DNA of 12,247 bases. It comes from Ilumatobacteraceae bacterium. GTDB lineage: Bacteria > Actinomycetota > Acidimicrobiia > Acidimicrobiales > Ilumatobacteraceae. Below, in pieces: positions 1-6,958 of this stretch (position 1 is its first letter; every line of letters begins with the position of its first letter). Where the stretch lies: the NCBI GenBank assembly GCA_025464045.1, contig JAODBQ010000031.1, positions 1 through 12,247 of the forward strand, written 5' to 3'. The translations under genes were made by a program, and so were the position numbers. Below the pieces are notes generated by a model that searched no databases, was not told the DNA's origin, and saw only the letters and a program-made list of their open reading frames with translations.

Positions 1-90
1 CATGTCATGCCTCCTGTACGACGCGGAGACTGGCACACCGGCCGTCGCGTGGTCCACGCCAGCGAGTTGCGCGCCGTCTACCCGCCGTGA
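1..90 (+). CDS. 3' end of an unidentified plus-strand gene (partial)
   Basis: Frame 1 is open from the first base to a TGA at 88-90 and would encode the last 29 residues of a protein, ending in SELRAVYPP. The segment is basic (several Arg and His) and I recognise no family in it. Its stop lies 12 bases from the stop of convergent otsB, which is the spacing expected of two real genes meeting tail to tail. A 5-bp inverted repeat (TGATC at 88-92, GATCA at 101-105) covers both stop codons. With only 30 codons, the open frame could be chance in this GC-rich DNA, so the call is tentative. Confidence 0.4.
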   Translation, partial: HVMPPVRRGDWHTGRRVVHASELRAVYPP

Positions 91-102
91 TCGCTCGACG
101 GA

Positions 103-879
103 TCAGTCGGGCGGGGCGAGCAGCTGCATCACCTGCACCACGTCGGACGGCGTGGCCAGGCGGTAGCGCGCCGCGGTCGGTCCGGACCCGACCTTGACCC
201 CGACGTCGTCGACGCCGAGCTCGACGAACGCCGTCTCGTCGGAGCGGTCGTCGCCGAGGAACGCCACCGCGCCCGGCCCGAGGCGGGCGCGCAGCGCGGC
301 CAGTGCCGTCGCCTTCGTGGCGGGTCGCACCGCGACCTCGTACACCTGATGACCTTCGTGGACGTGGACCCGGCTGTCGGCGCCGAACATCGCCCGGGCC
401 GCGGCGATCGTGCGCGTCGCGTCATCAGGGGTGGTGCCGCGGACGTGCAGCGCTGCCGCGAGCGGCTTGTGCTCGACACGCGCGCCCGGCGCAGTCGCGG
501 CGATCTCGGCCAGCGCGTCGGTGACGCCGCCCAACAGCGCCGTCTCGTTGTCGTCCAGCGGCGCGCCGTGCTCCATCTCCGCGCCGTGCGAGCCGACGAG
601 GTGCAACGACGGTGGCAGACCGAACTGGTGCAGGAGCTCGTCGAGCGAGCGGCCGGAGACGACTGCCAACTCCACGTCGTCGCGTGCGGCGAGACGCAGC
701 AGCACGTCGAGTGCACCTGGGGCGAGGCGCGCCTGCTCGGGTCGCGCCGCGATCGGCGCGAGCGTGCCGTCGACGTCGGTCGCCAGCAGCAGCGGTCGGG
801 GGAGCGCGAGGATCGCTTCGACGATGTCGGCAGGCTCGTCGAAACCTTCGCCCGCCCCGCGTTCGGCCGGCTTGTTCAT
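103..879 (-). CDS. otsB: Trehalose-6-phosphate phosphatase (OtsB, HAD family)
   Basis: This 258-residue cytoplasmic enzyme removes phosphate from trehalose-6-phosphate to give trehalose, the second step of the OtsA-OtsB pathway. HAD motif I is DVDGT at residues 35-39, with D35 the predicted nucleophile and D37 the acid/base. Motif II is in VVSGRSLDELL. The cap region holds SHGAEME and EHKPLAAALH, both typical of trehalose phosphatases, and motif IV is GDDRSDE at 209-215, which binds Mg2+. The length fits the family. The ATG at 877-879 overlaps the otsA stop codon as ATGA, so translation is probably coupled to otsA. Residues 1-18 before the HAD core are poorly conserved in type. No key residue is missing. 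Confidence 0.95.
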   Translation of the reverse strand: MNKPAERGAGEGFDEPADIVEAILALPRPLLLATDVDGTLAPIAARPEQARLAPGALDVLLRLAARDDVELAVVSGRSLDELLHQFGLPPSLHLVGSHGAEMEHGAPLDDNETALLGGVTDALAEIAATAPGARVEHKPLAAALHVRGTTPDDATRTIAAARAMFGADSRVHVHEGHQVYEVAVRPATKATALAALRARLGPGAVAFLGDDRSDETAFVELGVDDVGVKVGSGPTAARYRLATPSDVVQVMQLLAPPD

Positions 880-2300
880 CGCACGAGATGCTCGAGGAAC
901 GATGCTGCCCAGTGCTGCGCGTCGTTGGCGAGCAGTGCGTCCTGCAGCGCGGACATCCGCCGGATCGCTTCGTCGCGCGGCATCGCGATGGCCGTCTCCA
1001 TCGCTTCGACCAGCGCGTGGGGATCGTGCGGGTTGACGATCACGGCGTCGGTGAACTCGTCGGCCGCGCCGGCGAACTCGCTCAACACGAGCACCCCGTC
1101 GCCAACTCCACGAGCGGCGACGAACTCCTTGGCGACGAGGTTCATCCCGTCGCGCAGCGGCGTCACGACCATCACGTCGGTCGCGAGGTACAGCGCGATC
1201 AGCTGGTCGAGTGGGAGGCTGCGGTGCAGGTAGTGCACCGCCGGGTAGCCGAGGGTGGCGAACTCGCCGTTGACCGCGCCGACGAGCTGCTCGACGTGCT
1301 CGCGCTGGGCTTGGTAGTCGCCGACGTTCTCGCGGCTCGGCACCGCGATCTGCACGAGCACGACCTCGGGACGACCGGGCACCGCGTGGGCGATGGCGCG
1401 GTTCCTGAGCAACTCGCCGAACGCTGTGAGGCGCTCGCCGATGCCCTTCGTGTAGTCGAGTCTGTCGACCCCGAGCAGCACCGTGGGCGGGTCTCCGAGG
1501 CGGCGGCGGATCCGTGCGGCGGCCTTGACGGTGACCGGGTCGGCGGCGATCCCGGCGACCTCGTCGATGTCGATCGACACCGGGAACGAGCCGACGCGCA
1601 CGAACCTCCCGTCCGCGGTGCGCACGCCGTCGTCGACCACCTCGGCGTCGACGAGCCGATGCGCGAGCGAGATGAAGTTCTCGGCCGCGACGCGTCGCTG
1701 GAAGCCGATCAGGTCCGCGCCGAGCATCCCCTCGAGGACCTCCTCGCGCCACGGGAACCGCATGAACAGCTCCTGCGGCGGGAACGGGATGTGCAGGAAG
1801 AACCCGATGCGCAGGTCGGGCCGCAGCCGGCGCAGCATCGCCGGAACGAGCTGCAGCTGGTAGTCGTGCACCCAGACGACGGCGCCCTCCGCAGCGACCT
1901 CGGCCGTCCTCGTGGCGAAGCGCTCGTTGACCTCGGCATAGATCCGCCAGTCGTCGTTGTCGTACGTCGACGTGCGCAACGCGTCGTGGTAGAGCGGCCA
2001 GATCGCGTCGTTGGAGATGCTGTCGTAGTAGCCGCGGATCTGCTCTGCGGCGAGCGAGATGGTGGCGACGTCGATCCCGTCCGAGGCGAACTCCGCCTGC
2101 GGCTCGTCGGCGGTGCCGGCCCAGCCCACCCACAACGCGGCGGTCGGGCGCAGGAACCCGAGCAGCGCGCGCACCAGACCACCCGGGCTGGAGCGCCACT
2201 CGCCGTCCACCAGAGCGACGGGCAGTCGGTTGGCGACGACCACGAGCTGGTGGCCGCCGAACGCTCCGCGGCCCGGGCCCCCGGAGTCGGACGTGCTCAT
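876..2300 (-). CDS. otsA: Alpha,alpha-trehalose-phosphate synthase (OtsA, GT20)
   Basis: This 474-residue cytoplasmic glycosyltransferase joins a nucleotide-glucose donor to glucose-6-phosphate, giving trehalose-6-phosphate. GT20 hallmarks appear in order: NRLPVAL at 24-30, the SPGGL substrate loop at 38-42, HDYQ at 145-148, HIPFPP at 170-175, VDRLDYTKG at 278-286 (R280 and K285 contact donor phosphates in characterised OtsA), and DGMNLVAKE at 384-392. A TTG two codons upstream would extend the frame, but GAGGA sits six bases before the ATG at 2298-2300 and would abut that TTG, so the ATG is chosen. The gene overlaps otsB by four bases. The donor (UDP-, GDP- or ADP-glucose) cannot be read from the sequence. 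Trehalose made here may serve osmoprotection or the carbon reserve. Confidence 0.96.
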   Translation of the reverse strand: MSTSDSGGPGRGAFGGHQLVVVANRLPVALVDGEWRSSPGGLVRALLGFLRPTAALWVGWAGTADEPQAEFASDGIDVATISLAAEQIRGYYDSISNDAIWPLYHDALRTSTYDNDDWRIYAEVNERFATRTAEVAAEGAVVWVHDYQLQLVPAMLRRLRPDLRIGFFLHIPFPPQELFMRFPWREEVLEGMLGADLIGFQRRVAAENFISLAHRLVDAEVVDDGVRTADGRFVRVGSFPVSIDIDEVAGIAADPVTVKAAARIRRRLGDPPTVLLGVDRLDYTKGIGERLTAFGELLRNRAIAHAVPGRPEVVLVQIAVPSRENVGDYQAQREHVEQLVGAVNGEFATLGYPAVHYLHRSLPLDQLIALYLATDVMVVTPLRDGMNLVAKEFVAARGVGDGVLVLSEFAGAADEFTDAVIVNPHDPHALVEAMETAIAMPRDEAIRRMSALQDALLANDAQHWAASFLEHLVR

Positions 2301-2332
2301 CCGCAATCCTCGTCCCCAGACATCGCGTCATG

Positions 2333-2338
2333 ACAGTA
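2333..2338 (-). promoter_or_regulatory. Candidate -10 box for otsAB
   Basis: The minus strand reads TACTGT here, matching the actinobacterial TANNNT -10 pattern. Initiation about seven bases downstream would give a leader of roughly 26 bases carrying the GAGGA ribosome site of otsA. No convincing -35 element is visible at the usual spacing, so this is only a plausible placement. Confidence 0.3.
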
Positions 2339-2417
2339 CCCCGCGCGGCGTCCGCGGCATGCGACGACGACGTGCTTCACCCGACTGCCGACGGCCTGCG
2401 TCACTACGTACGCGGAA

Positions 2418-2439
2418 GAGCCCCACCGAAGTGGGGCTC
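2418..2439 (-). terminator. Terminator hairpin of tRNA-Gly, UUCG tetraloop
   Basis: On the minus strand GAGCCCCAC and GTGGGGCTC form a perfect 9-bp stem around a TTCG loop closed by a C-G pair, the very stable cUUCGg tetraloop. It starts 12 bases after the tRNA 3' end and is followed by TTCC rather than a long T-run, which is common for high-GC terminators. It probably also insulates the tRNA from the downstream otsA promoter. Confidence 0.8.
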
Positions 2440-2450
2440 CTCTGCACTCC

Positions 2451-2526
2451 TGGAGCGGACGACGAGATTCGAACTCGCGACCCTCACCTTGGCAAGGTGA
2501 TGCTCTACCAGCTGAGCCACGTCCGC
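2451..2526 (-). tRNA. tRNA-Gly (anticodon GCC)
   Basis: The minus strand folds as a complete 76-base cloverleaf. The acceptor stem GCGGACG pairs with CGTCCGC. The D arm is GCTC/GAGC around AGCTGGTA. The anticodon arm is TCACC/GGTGA with loop TTGCCAA, giving anticodon GCC. The T arm is GCGAG/CTCGT (one G-U pair) around TTCGAAT. The discriminator is T, and the CCA end is encoded in the DNA (TGGA at 2451-2454 on the plus strand). It reads the GGC and GGT glycine codons, of which GGC is very frequent here. Confidence 0.97.
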
Positions 2527-2591
2527 ATCAGCGGGCGACAATCTAGCGGCGCCGACGCGCGGCGGCAACGGCGACCGCCCGGTACCTGCTC

Positions 2592-2822
2592 TCAGCCGCG
2601 CTGATCGGCCGGTCGCAGATCGACGCGCAGCACGAGGAAGCCGTTCTCGACGACGCCGACCGCGTCGCCGATGATCGCAAAGTCGAGGAAGTCGACCTTG
2701 GCCTGATCCTGGAACTTGCGTCGCTCGTCACCTGCCACCGGCGGGAGCGGTCGGCGCTTCACCGAAGCGGCGCGATCACGGAACCGGGCCAGCATCGCAT
2801 CGACATCGAGACCATCAGCCAT
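2592..2822 (-). CDS. Small uncharacterised protein, 76 aa
   Basis: This 76-residue soluble protein has no recognised family. It starts MADGLDVDAMLARFRDRAAS, an amphipathic helix. A basic KRRPLPPV turn follows, then a second helix around residues 31-46 (GDERRKFQDQAKVDFLD), then a hydrophobic strand pair (AIIGDAVGVVENGFLVLRVDLRP) that looks like a beta hairpin. There are no Cys, no membrane segment and no catalytic motif. The layout looks like a compact alpha-plus-beta domain and the codon use is that of a real gene. The stop of the upstream membrane-protein gene is 28 bases away, but a TACCGT box seven bases before the ATG suggests that it also has its own leaderless transcript. It has no ribosome binding site, which agrees with leaderless translation. 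Function unknown. Confidence 0.75.
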   Translation of the reverse strand: MADGLDVDAMLARFRDRAASVKRRPLPPVAGDERRKFQDQAKVDFLDFAIIGDAVGVVENGFLVLRVDLRPADQRG

Positions 2823-2835
2823 GGGCCGTACGGTA
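2823..2835 (-). promoter_or_regulatory. Leaderless promoter, TACCGT -10 box
   Basis: The minus strand carries TACCGT (2830-2835) followed by exactly seven bases and the ATG of the 76-residue gene, so predicted transcription starts at or next to the start codon. The same hexamer at the same distance precedes the DUF4262-like gene at 11786. A weak -35 candidate (GACAAC) lies 18 bases upstream, inside the end of the preceding gene. Confidence 0.55.
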
Positions 2836-2850
2836 CCGGTCGGCGCTGGG

Positions 2851-3768
2851 TCAGTTGTCGAGTCCGCCGCTGGCGAGCAACGGATCGATCTCGCGTCCCT
2901 GTCGTTGCGCACCGCCACCGCCCACCGCAACGCCGTCCACGTCAGCATCAGCGAGCTCGTCGCGATCGGCGTCGGCGGGTTCGGTGTCGGCGGGTTCGGT
3001 GAGATCGGCGGGCGCGTCGACGTCGACGTCGGCGTCGGCGGACGCTTCGGCGTCATGATCGGCGACCAGGCCCTCGCGTCCGGCATCGTCCGGTTCGGCG
3101 AGCGACGTCTCGACGCCGTCCGCTCGTGCATCGACGGCCGATGCGTCCTCGGGCACGTCCTCGATCGTCAACTCGTCGCTGGGCGGGACCACGGCGACGG
3201 CATCGACGGGCGTTCGGTTCCTGGCGGTGATCGGATCGGGATCATCGGCAGCGAGATCCGGATCGTCGGCAGCGACGTCGAACACCTCGTCGCCCGCGGC
3301 AACCGCATCCTCGGCCGCGTCGTCGGCGGACTCGAGGACGTCGTCCGGTGCTGCGTCGACGAGGACGCCAGGGTCGCGCAGATCGTCGAAGCCGGGCTGG
3401 AAGCTGCGCAGCAGCTCGTCGAGGTCGATCTCGTCGGGATGGTGGATCACCAGCTCGTCGAGCTCACCTTCCGAACGGATGCGCGCGTGCTCCAGGCGAC
3501 GCACCTGTTCGACGTGCGGGGCCTGCTGCCACGTGCGCTGGCCCATCACCTCGAGCGGCGCCAGTGACGAGTGCTCACCCTTGGTCGCCCGCCACCAGAT
3601 CACGGTGCCCAGCAGCAGCGCGACACCGAGGACCGCCAGCCCGGCCGCAGCGATGTAGATCGCCCGCTCGTGCTGAGGGTCGGTGAAGTTGCTCGCGGCG
3701 AGCGCGAGGGGACGGAGGTGGGAGGGAGCCGCTACCACGGACCTCAGTCTCGCATGCGCTGGCACCAT
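2851..3768 (-). CDS. Single-pass membrane protein with long acidic tail
   Basis: This 305-residue protein has no recognised family. A short N-terminal region precedes one hydrophobic helix at about residues 36-58 (AIYIAAAGLAVLGVALLLGT then VIWW). RATKGEH follows directly, and these positive charges place the C-terminus in the cytoplasm. Residues 68-110 look helical (LEVMGQRTWQQAPHVEQVRR). From about residue 110 to the end the protein is dominated by Asp, Glu and Ala with few basic residues, so it is probably disordered and strongly negative, with degenerate repeats such as DPDLAADDPDP and TEPADTEPADAD. The start is uncertain: ATG at 3766-3768 has no well-spaced ribosome site, and GTG at 3736-3738 (295 residues) has GAGG three bases upstream. 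A role as an anchored adaptor or cation-binding tail is only a guess. Confidence 0.72.
   Translation of the reverse strand: MVPAHARLRSVVAAPSHLRPLALAASNFTDPQHERAIYIAAAGLAVLGVALLLGTVIWWRATKGEHSSLAPLEVMGQRTWQQAPHVEQVRRLEHARIRSEGELDELVIHHPDEIDLDELLRSFQPGFDDLRDPGVLVDAAPDDVLESADDAAEDAVAAGDEVFDVAADDPDLAADDPDPITARNRTPVDAVAVVPPSDELTIEDVPEDASAVDARADGVETSLAEPDDAGREGLVADHDAEASADADVDVDAPADLTEPADTEPADADRDELADADVDGVAVGGGGAQRQGREIDPLLASGGLDN
2940..3300. repeat. Low-complexity GTCGGCG/GACGTC tract coding the acidic tail
   Basis: This is a degenerate repeat region rich in GTCGGCG and GACGTC on the plus strand. It includes two copies of GGCGGGTTCGGT near 2977-3000 and two copies of ATCGTCGGCAGCGA-like units near 3242-3277. 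It codes the Asp/Ala/Glu-rich tail of the membrane protein on the minus strand. The pattern follows GAC, GCC and GAT codon use and need not be a DNA-level element, though such tracts can change length by slippage. Confidence 0.5.
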
Positions 3769-3787
3769 CCCCCAGCCACTCGCCGCG

Positions 3788-3817
3788 GTTCGTCGCGACG
3801 GGCGACCCGCGTCGAAC
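3788..3817 (-). terminator. Imperfect hairpin after metX, possible terminator
   Basis: GTTCG (3788-3792) pairs with CGAAC (3813-3817). After a T-T mismatch, CGCG pairs with CGCG, leaving a ten-base loop that can close further through CGGG/CCCG. The hairpin begins one base after the metX stop codon (3819-3821). There is no T-run, so it would be a non-canonical high-GC terminator or a 3' stability element. It sits between metX and the membrane-protein gene. Confidence 0.35.
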
Positions 3818-3818
3818 G

Positions 3819-5006
3819 TCAGCCCTTGGCGACCTTGGTGAACAGATCGTCGATGAGCGGTACGAGCTGATCGAGGTTGATCAGGAAGGCGTCGTGGCCG
3901 TGCGGCGAGTCGATCTCCGCGTAGCGGCTGTCGCCGGCAGTGGCGAGCAGCTCTTGGATCTGGCGCTGCTGGTAGTTCGGGTAGAGGATGTCGCTGGAGA
4001 TCCCGACCACGAGCGACGGCATCGTGATCCGCCGCAGCGCCGCAGCGAGCCCACCGCGACCACGACCGACGTCGTGCAGGTCCATCGCCTTGCCGATGAT
4101 CAGGTAGCTGTTCGCGTCGAAGCGGCTGATCAGCTTGACCCCGTGGTGATCGAGGTAGCTCTCCACCTCGAAGCGCTGCCAGAGGTCGATGGCGCCGCCG
4201 AAGGTCCCCCCATCGGCGAGATCGCGGCCGAACTTCTCGGTGAACACGTTGTCGCTGCGGAAGGTGACCTGTGCCACCATCCGTGCGATCGCCAGGCCCT
4301 CCCATGGACCGTCGCCCGGCGCCGCGTCGTAGTAGTCGCCGTTGCGCCACTTCGGGTCGAGCCGGATCGCCCGCCGCCCGATCGCACCCCAGGCGATCTG
4401 CTGCGCGGTGGCCTGCGCGCACGTGGCGATCGGCAGGATCGAGCGCACCCGCTGGGGATACGTGATCGCCCACTCGAGCACCTGCATCCCACCGAGCGAG
4501 CCGCCGACGACGCAGTGCCAGGCGTCCACCCCGAGGTGATCCGCGAGGCGCGCCTGGGCGCGGACCATGTCGCGGACGGTCACCACGGGGAATCGACTTC
4601 CGTACGGCGACCCGGTGGCCGGGTCGGCCGACGCCGGACCCGTCGAGCCCTGACACCCGCCGAGCACGTTCGCGCACACGACGAACCAGCGATCGGTGTC
4701 GATCGCCAGGCCAGGACCGATCAGCCCGCTCCACCAGCCGGGGGCCTCGTGGCCGCGGCCGGCCGGCCCCGTGGCGTGGCTGTCGCCGGTCCAGGCGTGA
4801 CACACGAGCACGGCGTTCGTGGCGCTGTCGTCCAGCGCGCCCCACGTCTCGTAGGCAACGGTGAGCCCGTGCATCGCCACCCCGCTGTCGAGCGCGAACG
4901 GCCGGTCGGCGTCGAACTGGAGGAACTGTCGGTGGCCGGGCGGGTCGCCCGGCATCCATGCGCCGGTCACTGGGTGGAGCTGGTCGGCCGGGTGCTGCGT
5001 GGCCAT
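3819..5006 (-). CDS. metX: Homoserine O-acetyltransferase (MetX)
   Basis: This 395-residue cytoplasmic alpha/beta-hydrolase-fold enzyme transfers an acyl group, normally acetyl from acetyl-CoA, to homoserine. The product is used for methionine synthesis by sulfhydrylation. The nucleophile elbow GGSLGGMQ at 168-175 places Ser170. The triad is completed by Asp339 (SSDILYP) and His371 (SPHGHDAF). The 32-residue Asp-His spacing matches characterised MetX. The NVLGGCQGSTGP stretch at 113-124 is a family signature. AGGAGG lies six bases before the ATG. The usual partner metY is not in the window. Acetyl versus succinyl specificity is decided by a few active-site residues and was not resolved here, so acetyl is the default family assignment. 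The upstream palindrome suggests repressor control. Confidence 0.94.
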   Translation of the reverse strand: MATQHPADQLHPVTGAWMPGDPPGHRQFLQFDADRPFALDSGVAMHGLTVAYETWGALDDSATNAVLVCHAWTGDSHATGPAGRGHEAPGWWSGLIGPGLAIDTDRWFVVCANVLGGCQGSTGPASADPATGSPYGSRFPVVTVRDMVRAQARLADHLGVDAWHCVVGGSLGGMQVLEWAITYPQRVRSILPIATCAQATAQQIAWGAIGRRAIRLDPKWRNGDYYDAAPGDGPWEGLAIARMVAQVTFRSDNVFTEKFGRDLADGGTFGGAIDLWQRFEVESYLDHHGVKLISRFDANSYLIIGKAMDLHDVGRGRGGLAAALRRITMPSLVVGISSDILYPNYQQRQIQELLATAGDSRYAEIDSPHGHDAFLINLDQLVPLIDDLFTKVAKG

Positions 5007-5030
5007 CGTCGTCCTCCTCCTGCGCTGGCG

Positions 5031-5044
5031 CTGCGATATCGCAG
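5031..5044. promoter_or_regulatory. 14-bp palindrome over the predicted metX start site, candidate operator
   Basis: CTGCGATATCGCAG is a perfect 14-bp palindrome 25 bases upstream of the metX ATG. If TACCGT at 5047-5052 is the -10 box, the palindrome covers about -5 to +9, a classic position for a repressor site. It does not resemble the McbR site (TAGAC-N6-GTCTA) of Corynebacterium methionine genes as I know it. One 14-bp palindrome per 12 kb is near chance expectation, so position is the main argument. Confidence 0.4.
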
Positions 5045-5046
5045 GA

Positions 5047-5052
5047 ACGGTA
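5047..5052 (-). promoter_or_regulatory. Candidate metX -10 box (TACCGT)
   Basis: The minus strand reads TACCGT, the same hexamer found before two leaderless genes in this window. Initiation about seven bases later, near 5039-5040, would give metX a leader of about 34 bases that contains its AGGAGG site. No good -35 element is seen. It would allow metX to be transcribed independently of the acyl-CoA synthetase, whose stop is at 5091-5093. Confidence 0.4.
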
Positions 5053-5090
5053 CCGGCCGCGCGACGGGAGATCAGCGCAATTGCGCGCCG

Positions 5091-6728
5091 TCAGCGGGCG
5101 CCGATGCGCTCCGCAGCGAGCGACGTCAGCCGCTTGTAGTCGACCTTGCCGTTGGCGGCTCGGCCGATCGACTCGACGAGCACGAGGTCGCGCGGCGCCT
5201 TGTACGCGGCGAGCGACGCCTTGACGTGATCGGCGAGGGCCGCCAGATCGGGCGACGTCCCGGGCGAGGGCTCGACGACGGCGCAGATGATCTCGCCGAA
5301 GCGCTCGTCCGGCAGCCCGACCGCGACGACGTCGCGCACCGACGGGTGGGTCTTCAGCGCCTCCTCGACCTCCTCGGGGAAGACCTTCTCGCCACCGGTG
5401 TTGATGCACACCGAGCCCCGACCGAGCAGGTGCAGCGAGCCGTCGGAGTTGACCTCGGCGAAGTCGCCGGGGATGCTCCAGCGCTGCCCGTCGATCACCC
5501 GGAACGTCTGCGCCGACTTGACCTCGTCCTTGTAGTAGCCGACGGGGATGAAGCCGCCGATGCCGACCATCCCCCGCTCGCTGCTGCCGGGCTCGACGCG
5601 ACGGTCGTCCTCGGTGAACACCGCACAGGTCGGTCCGAGGGCGAACCGCGCCGTCTCCTCCGTCGACGCCGCCGACGACACCGAACCGCCGAGGCCGACC
5701 GCCTCGGACGACCCGTACGAATCGAACAGCATCACCTGTGGGATGTGGCGGATCAGCCCGGCCTTGTTGTCGTGGCTCCACATCACACCCGACGAGGTCA
5801 TCAGCACGAGGCTGGACAGGTCGTAGCGGCCAGGGTTGGCATCGAGGTGGGCGAGCATCGGCCCGGCGAAGGCCTGGCCGACGATGATCACCACGGTCAC
5901 GCGCAGCCGCTGGATCTCGGCGAACAGCTCGGCGACGTCGAACCTCCGGTTGGGCAGCGAGACCACCGCGCCGCCACCGATCATCGTGCTGATCGCCGAG
6001 AACTGACCGGTGCCGTGCATCAGCGGGCAGGCGACGAGCATCACGTGGCCAGGGGTGTCCGGACCGACCCGGCCGGCGATCTCCTCCACCGATGTCGCCG
6101 GCGGGACGCCGAGCACGGCGTTCCCGCCGGCCCCGAGCACGTTGACGAGATCGTTCTCGCGCCACATGACACCCTTCGGCATGCCGGTCGTCCCGCCGGT
6201 GTAGAGGAGCAGGAGGTCGTCGCCGCTGCGCGGCCACGGGGCCCGCACGGCATCGGCGCCTGCGGCGACGACGGACTCGTACGGCGTCGCCCAGTCCGGG
6301 CCGTCGCCGGCCTCGTCGGCCACCACGTACCAGCGCTTGACCTTGGGCAGCCGGTCGCGAATGCCCTCGAGCAGCTCGGTGAACGACGCGTGGAAGACCA
6401 CCGCCTCGGCGTCGGCGTTGTCGAACAGGTAGAGGATCTCCTCTGGGCCGTAGCGGAAGTTGGTGTTCACGGGGACGGCGGACACCTTGAAGGTGCCGAC
6501 CATCGCCTCCATGTACTCCGGGCAGTTGTAGAGGTAGTTGGCCACCTTGGACTGGCGCCCGAGCCCCGCCGACAGCAGGTCGGCGCCGAATGCGTTCGCC
6601 CGCCGATCCATCTCGCCCCAGGTGACGACACGGTCGCCGTGGATCTGGCACGCCCGGTCCGGCACCCGCGCGGCGACCGCCTCGTAGATGTCCGCCAGGT
6701 TCCAGTTCGTGGTCAGGGACTCGGTCAT
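5091..6728 (-). CDS. Acyl-CoA synthetase, FadD19-like AMP-forming ligase
   Basis: This 545-residue ANL-superfamily enzyme activates a carboxylic acid to an acyl-adenylate with ATP and then forms the CoA thioester. The P-loop YTGGTTGMPKG is at 176-186, with YGSSE at 338-342, the ribose-binding Asp at 421-422 (PGDF), the hinge region LGRGSVCINTGGEKV at 435-449, and the catalytic Lys528 in NGKVDYKRL. The YTGGTTG.PKGVMWR form and the INTGGEKVFPEEVE stretch resemble mycobacterial FadD19, a ligase for steroid side chains, but the substrate cannot be settled from sequence alone. GAGGAG lies just before the ATG. It is followed by metX after 84 bases. A link between the two is not obvious, and they may be separately transcribed. 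Confidence 0.93.
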   Translation of the reverse strand: MTESLTTNWNLADIYEAVAARVPDRACQIHGDRVVTWGEMDRRANAFGADLLSAGLGRQSKVANYLYNCPEYMEAMVGTFKVSAVPVNTNFRYGPEEILYLFDNADAEAVVFHASFTELLEGIRDRLPKVKRWYVVADEAGDGPDWATPYESVVAAGADAVRAPWPRSGDDLLLLYTGGTTGMPKGVMWRENDLVNVLGAGGNAVLGVPPATSVEEIAGRVGPDTPGHVMLVACPLMHGTGQFSAISTMIGGGAVVSLPNRRFDVAELFAEIQRLRVTVVIIVGQAFAGPMLAHLDANPGRYDLSSLVLMTSSGVMWSHDNKAGLIRHIPQVMLFDSYGSSEAVGLGGSVSSAASTEETARFALGPTCAVFTEDDRRVEPGSSERGMVGIGGFIPVGYYKDEVKSAQTFRVIDGQRWSIPGDFAEVNSDGSLHLLGRGSVCINTGGEKVFPEEVEEALKTHPSVRDVVAVGLPDERFGEIICAVVEPSPGTSPDLAALADHVKASLAAYKAPRDLVLVESIGRAANGKVDYKRLTSLAAERIGAR

Positions 6729-6772
6729 CGCTCCTCGATCGGCGCCCGACACGGCTGCCGTGGCGCGGGCCG

Positions 6773-6802
6773 ACCGTAGCGAATCCACGGCGTCCCGTCG
6801 AA
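6773..6802 (-). promoter_or_regulatory. Candidate promoter of the acyl-CoA synthetase
   Basis: The minus strand has TTCGAC (6797-6802), an 18-base spacer, and TACGGT (6773-6778), a TANNNT-type -10 box. Transcription would start near 6766, giving a leader of about 38 bases with the GAGGAG ribosome site. The -35 match to consensus is poor. Confidence 0.3.
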
Positions 6803-6850
6803 GGGGCCGATGGTCGAACAGTCGTTCCCTACTGTGTGACACCCCTGGCG

Positions 6851-6863
6851 TAGCGTCCGGGTC
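6851..6863 (+). promoter_or_regulatory. Leaderless-type promoter, TAGCGT -10 box
   Basis: TAGCGT at 6851-6856 is followed by seven bases and then ATG at 6864, the same geometry as at 2822 and 11786. It would drive the short ORF at 6864 and read on into the amidase. No clear -35 element is visible. Confidence 0.4.
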
Positions 6864-6923
6864 ATGATGACGAACTCCTCGGCCAGCTTCGGCACGCAGA
6901 ACGTCCGCCGGAGCCTTCCATGA
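6864..6923 (+). CDS. Possible 19-residue leader peptide upstream of the amidase
   Basis: ATG at 6864 opens 19 codons (MMTNSSASFGTQNVRRSLP) and stops at TGA 6921-6923. The stop overlaps, as ATGA, an ATG at 6920 that is in frame with the amidase. A TAGCGT box seven bases before the ATG would make it leaderless. It could be a translated leader that couples into a longer amidase form, or a chance frame. No run of a single amino acid suggests classic attenuation. The peptide contains no hydrophobic segment. Confidence 0.3.
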   Translation: MMTNSSASFGTQNVRRSLP

Positions 6924-6958
6924 AGCACCAGCGTGGCGGGCCGATGTGGTGGCGCAGG

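Noticed and set aside
103..2331. 742-residue minus-strand open frame covering otsA and otsB, as if a fused trehalose enzyme
   Set aside because: Only its last 258 residues are OtsB. The upstream part is an Arg-rich shadow of otsA in another frame, a typical effect of high GC.
5075..5086. 12-bp palindrome GCGCAATTGCGC
   Set aside because: About three perfect 12-bp palindromes are expected by chance in 12 kb, and it is not positioned at a clear promoter element.
5007..5090. SAM riboswitch upstream of metX
   Set aside because: Only 84 bases separate the genes, the predicted leader is about 34 bases, and no SAM-I or SAM-II conserved core is visible.
3894..6779. 961-residue plus-strand open frame opposite metX and the acyl-CoA synthetase
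   Set aside because: Composition is Arg, Asp, His and Val rich with no domain. It lies antisense to two strongly supported enzymes and follows their third-position GC.
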